A program made the translations under genes and the position numbers. From positions 1 through 17,551 of the forward strand of contig CALABN010000146.1 in NCBI GenBank assembly GCA_937885735.1: a DNA stretch of 17,551 nt, given 5' to 3'. This document shows, in pieces, positions 15,375-17,551 of this stretch. This DNA comes from an uncultured Bacteroidota bacterium (GTDB lineage: Bacteria > Bacteroidota > Bacteroidia > Bacteroidales > SZUA-534). Positions within the stretch are counted from its first letter, which is position 1. Each line of letters begins with the position of its first letter. The notes below the pieces were generated by a model. It had not been told where the DNA came from. It did not search any database and saw only the letters and a program-made list of their open reading frames with translations.

Positions 15375-16337
15375 TTACCATTTATCGTTTTCCTGTTCAC
15401 GAATCATTTTCAGCAATGCGTAACCTTCAAACATATCCAGGTCCTCTTTTGTTGTAATCTTGATATTTGTCTGGTCGCCTTTTGAGAAATATATAGTGCG
15501 TCCCATCAAATACATCAAGCTCGTAGTGTGAGGCTCAACTTTGTCCAACAGTTGTTTTTCGACAGCCTCTTCATATAACTGCACTACATATTCAAAGCGG
15601 AAGCATTGTGGGCTGTTCAACTGCATAATTTTGTCTCTATCAACCCATTTGGTTGATTCCTTGCCATTGTCGTTTGAGCCTGTAAGCAGATAGCACGGGG
15701 TTGCCGACACGCAATTGCCTTTCTGTCTGCACACCTTGATGCCGTCGCTTATAATCTCCTTGCTTACATATGGCGAAGCGCCATAGTGTATCAAGACAAT
15801 GTCGTCATCGCCTATCTTGCCCTTCAGATTGTCGACGCCATGCATTACCGACTCCTGGAATGTGCTTCCTCCAGGCGTAATCCATTTAACCTTGCTGAAC
15901 CCGAATTTGTCACACAGTTTTTTAAGATAATCAATGTGTGTTTCAACACAGACTACCTCAATGGCGTCAATTTCAGAATGTTTTTGAAATGCATCAAGCG
16001 TATATGCCAAAATTGGTTTTCCAAGTACATTGACAAACTGTTTGGGCTTGCCAACACCGACACGGCTTCCAACGCCACCGGCCAATATTATGGCTATATT
16101 CTTGCTACCCGACTTTTCTGGGCTTTTGACTTCATTGGGCAACACTGACACTCCCAACACCGAACTTATCTTGTTTAGAGTAGTGGTAGTAAAGCCTTGT
16201 GCACCGGAAAGCCATCTGGACACTTCCGACTCCTTTTTTCCCATCTTGACGGCAAACTCACGTTGACTCATCTTCTTTTCTGCAAGAATTTCACGAATCT
16301 TGCCAGCTATTGCGTTATTCAATATTGATTTATCCAT
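15375..16337 (-). CDS. XRE-type HTH domain fused to an IspD/TarI-like cytidylyltransferase
   Basis: A 320-residue two-domain protein in one uninterrupted frame. Residues about 10-66 form a Cro/C1-type helix-turn-helix (KIREILAEKKMSQREFAVKMG, then ESEVSRWLSG as the likely recognition helix). After a short linker (PNEVKSPEKSGSKN), residues 80-315 form an IspD/TarI-type nucleotidyltransferase: LAGGVGSR (85-92), KPKQF (97-101), a GG at 156-157 and NIKITTKEDL (291-300). Such enzymes make CDP-alcohols from CTP and a phosphate ester. The usual HDAVRPF motif reads HYGASPY here, so the acidic and arginine residues are absent and the acceptor may differ from methylerythritol or ribitol phosphate. No internal ATG lies near the domain boundary, so the two halves should be made as one chain, although GTG and TTG codons occur there. 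It is co-transcribed with glpT. Promoter placement suggests autoregulation. Confidence 0.85.
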   Translation of the reverse strand: MDKSILNNAIAGKIREILAEKKMSQREFAVKMGKKESEVSRWLSGAQGFTTTTLNKISSVLGVSVLPNEVKSPEKSGSKNIAIILAGGVGSRVGVGKPKQFVNVLGKPILAYTLDAFQKHSEIDAIEVVCVETHIDYLKKLCDKFGFSKVKWITPGGSTFQESVMHGVDNLKGKIGDDDIVLIHYGASPYVSKEIISDGIKVCRQKGNCVSATPCYLLTGSNDNGKESTKWVDRDKIMQLNSPQCFRFEYVVQLYEEAVEKQLLDKVEPHTTSLMYLMGRTIYFSKGDQTNIKITTKEDLDMFEGYALLKMIREQENDKW

Positions 16338-16360
16338 TCTTTATTGTTTTAAATTGTATG

Positions 16361-16390
16361 CAAAGTTATTTCAAGAAATGAAACCGCAAA
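16361..16390 (-). promoter_or_regulatory. Bacteroidota promoter of the HTH-cytidylyltransferase/glpT unit
   Basis: On the minus strand TAACTTTG (16361-16368) is an exact match to the -7 consensus TAnnTTTG. A -33 TTTG (16387-16390) lies 18 bases upstream, close to the normal spacing. Transcription would start near 16355, leaving a leader of about 18 bases before the ATG at 16337. Confidence 0.65.
16368..16379. promoter_or_regulatory. Candidate operator: inverted repeat in the promoter spacer
   Basis: ATTTC-AA-GAAAT is a 5+5 inverted repeat located between the -7 and -33 boxes. A dimeric XRE-type repressor bound there would block RNA polymerase. Because the first gene of the unit encodes an XRE helix-turn-helix domain, autoregulation is a natural guess. 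The repeat is short and the region AT-rich, so chance remains possible. Confidence 0.35.
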
Positions 16391-16530
16391 CAAAAAAATT
16401 AATATTTTAGTTAAGTTTTTGCAAAATCATATTTACAAAACAGTTAAAATGCAAATTAACTTCGTCAGAACAATATATTGACAAATGACAATCATTGTAT
16501 TTCATTTTTTTTCAACACAAATCTTTTTTG

Positions 16531-16538
16531 TTCCTTTG
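16531..16538 (+). promoter_or_regulatory. Possible -7 box of the AI-2E-family gene
   Basis: TTCCTTTG followed by CA differs by one base from the Bacteroidota TAnnTTTG element and lies 24 bases before the ATG at 16563. No clear TTTG is seen at the -33 position, only a T-rich run near 16505-16512. This is a weak call within the 225-base divergent gap, which otherwise shows no gene. Confidence 0.35.
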
Positions 16539-16562
16539 CATTTGAATAGCAAAAACTAGAAT

Positions 16563-17551
16563 ATGAACTCGCTTGATTCAATTAAGTTCACAAACAAGAT
16601 ACTGCTGTCTTTTGCAGTTGTTTTGAGTCTGTACCTGCTCAAGGTGCTGTCATTCATATTTGTTCCACTTGCATTTGCTTGCTTCATATCTATAATGTTC
16701 CTGCCATTCATGCGTTGGACAAGCAAGCGCCGGCTGCCAAAGTATTTTGCGCTTTTTCTTGTAATGGCCATTATAGCTGTGTTTTTGATTGTATCAGTCA
16801 AGATTATGCAGTTGTCGGGAAGCGAGATTCTGGCCGGACGGTCTGAAATGTACCAGCGCCTTGACGAGAAGATAGGTGCCGCAGTAGAGCCATACATACA
16901 GCTTTTCGAGATTGACGTGAAAAAAGACGAAGGCCTGATAAAAGGTCTTGTCCACAACAACGAGGTGACAAAAGCAGTGGTCAGCTTTGTGGGTCCTGGA
17001 CTGATACACATCAAAAACTTCACATCGACAGTAGCCATAACGCTATTCCTGATGATACTGATACTTGCGGGCTCCATCAACTTCAAGCTTGTAATGCAGG
17101 AGACGCTCTTCAACAAGCCTACCCAGGCTCTCGACGTATTCATCAAGATTGAAAGCAGCATCTCGAAATTTCTCTCGGTAAAGATTGGCACGAGCCTTGC
17201 AACAGGCATTTGCTTTGCCATTGCATGCTGGGCCTACGGCATCAGTTTCCCGCTGCTTTGGGGAATATTGGCTTTCGGCCTGAATTTCATACAGATGCTC
17301 GGTTCCATATTTGTGACCATAGCCGTCTGCCTTATGGCGATAATCGACATAAGCCACCCGGGCGCGCTATCGGCGGCAATCATCACATTGATTGGCATTC
17401 AGGTACTGATAGGCTCGGTTGTCGAGCCAATTCTCATGGGCAAGTCATTCAAGATAAACGTTGTGACGGTATTGATAATGCTGCTGTTCTGGGGCTTTTT
17501 GTGGGGCATTGCTGGAATGATTCTGGCCGTACCGATGGCCGTTTTGACAAA
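16563..17551 (+). CDS. AI-2E family transporter (UPF0118/PerM type), 3' end outside window
   Basis: The plus strand from the ATG at 16563 (MNSLDSIKFTNK) is open to the window edge and gives 329 residues. The order of features is that of the AI-2E/PerM family. Paired membrane segments lie at the N-terminus (FAVVLSLYLLKVLSFIFVPL, then FALFLVMAIIAVFLIVSVKI). A soluble, charged middle portion carries EMYQRLDEKI. The conserved membrane core follows: TGICFAIACW, LAFGLNFIQMLGS, VVEPILMGKSFKINVV and WGFLWGIAGMILAVPM. The segment VEPILMGK before the final helices is diagnostic. Family members are trimeric or larger membrane proteins implicated in autoinducer-2 export or ion/proton exchange; the substrate here is unknown. 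The gene is divergent from the HTH-cytidylyltransferase gene and probably not part of the glycan cluster. Confidence 0.87.
   Translation, partial: MNSLDSIKFTNKILLSFAVVLSLYLLKVLSFIFVPLAFACFISIMFLPFMRWTSKRRLPKYFALFLVMAIIAVFLIVSVKIMQLSGSEILAGRSEMYQRLDEKIGAAVEPYIQLFEIDVKKDEGLIKGLVHNNEVTKAVVSFVGPGLIHIKNFTSTVAITLFLMILILAGSINFKLVMQETLFNKPTQALDVFIKIESSISKFLSVKIGTSLATGICFAIACWAYGISFPLLWGILAFGLNFIQMLGSIFVTIAVCLMAIIDISHPGALSAAIITLIGIQVLIGSVVEPILMGKSFKINVVTVLIMLLFWGFLWGIAGMILAVPMAVLT

Noticed and set aside
16556..17221. A 221-residue open frame on the minus strand opposite the AI-2E gene
   Set aside because: It has no recognisable domain and is the antisense shadow of a clear membrane-protein frame on the plus strand.

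Overview
The window looks like chromosomal DNA of a Gram-negative Bacteroidota, probably Bacteroidales. The reasons are an OmpA protein with TPR, PD40 and carboxypeptidase-regulatory domains, the start of a second regulatory-domain envelope protein, a lipoprotein-type C45 acyltransferase, a Bacteroidota-style YfhO protein, starts without clear Shine-Dalgarno sequences, and at least one good TTTG/TAnnTTTG promoter. No rRNA, tRNA, CRISPR array or insertion sequence is visible. The longest stretch without a gene is about 225 bases.

Region 1 (1-6099) is housekeeping and envelope. A tight minus-strand run encodes an RsmI-like tetrapyrrole-methylase-fold methyltransferase, adenosine deaminase, a PorE-like OmpA protein and the first 65 residues of an exported regulatory-domain protein cut by the window edge. 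Divergent from it is a PhnP-type metallo-beta-lactamase-fold hydrolase. Convergent with that is a lipoprotein of the C45 / linear-amide hydrolase type.

Region 2 (6298-9360, plus strand) holds a short stand-alone AlaX-type tRNA-editing protein, then a large YfhO-family membrane protein. It ends at a perfect 17-bp stem that can terminate transcription from both sides.

Region 3 (9368-16390, minus strand) is the most interesting part. Six co-directional genes form what looks like a pathway for placing a phosphorylated polyol, or a similar phospho-group, on a surface glycan. In transcription order they are: an XRE helix-turn-helix domain fused to an IspD/TarI-like cytidylyltransferase; a GlpT-type organophosphate:phosphate antiporter; a hairpin terminator; a Wzx-like flippase; a LicD-family phosphotransferase; a GT2 glycosyltransferase; and a TagB/TagF-like CDP-glycerol glycerophosphotransferase homologue. 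A reasonable model is that GlpT imports glycerol-3-phosphate (or a related organophosphate), the fused enzyme activates it as a CDP derivative, LicD and the TagF-like protein transfer the phospho-group to a glycan begun by the glycosyltransferase, and the flippase exports it. This would be a teichoic-acid-like decoration in a Gram-negative cell. The fusion hints that the activating enzyme regulates its own operon: its promoter carries an inverted repeat in the spacer. The substrate cannot be fixed from sequence.

Region 4 (16563-end) is a divergently transcribed AI-2E-family membrane protein cut by the window edge.
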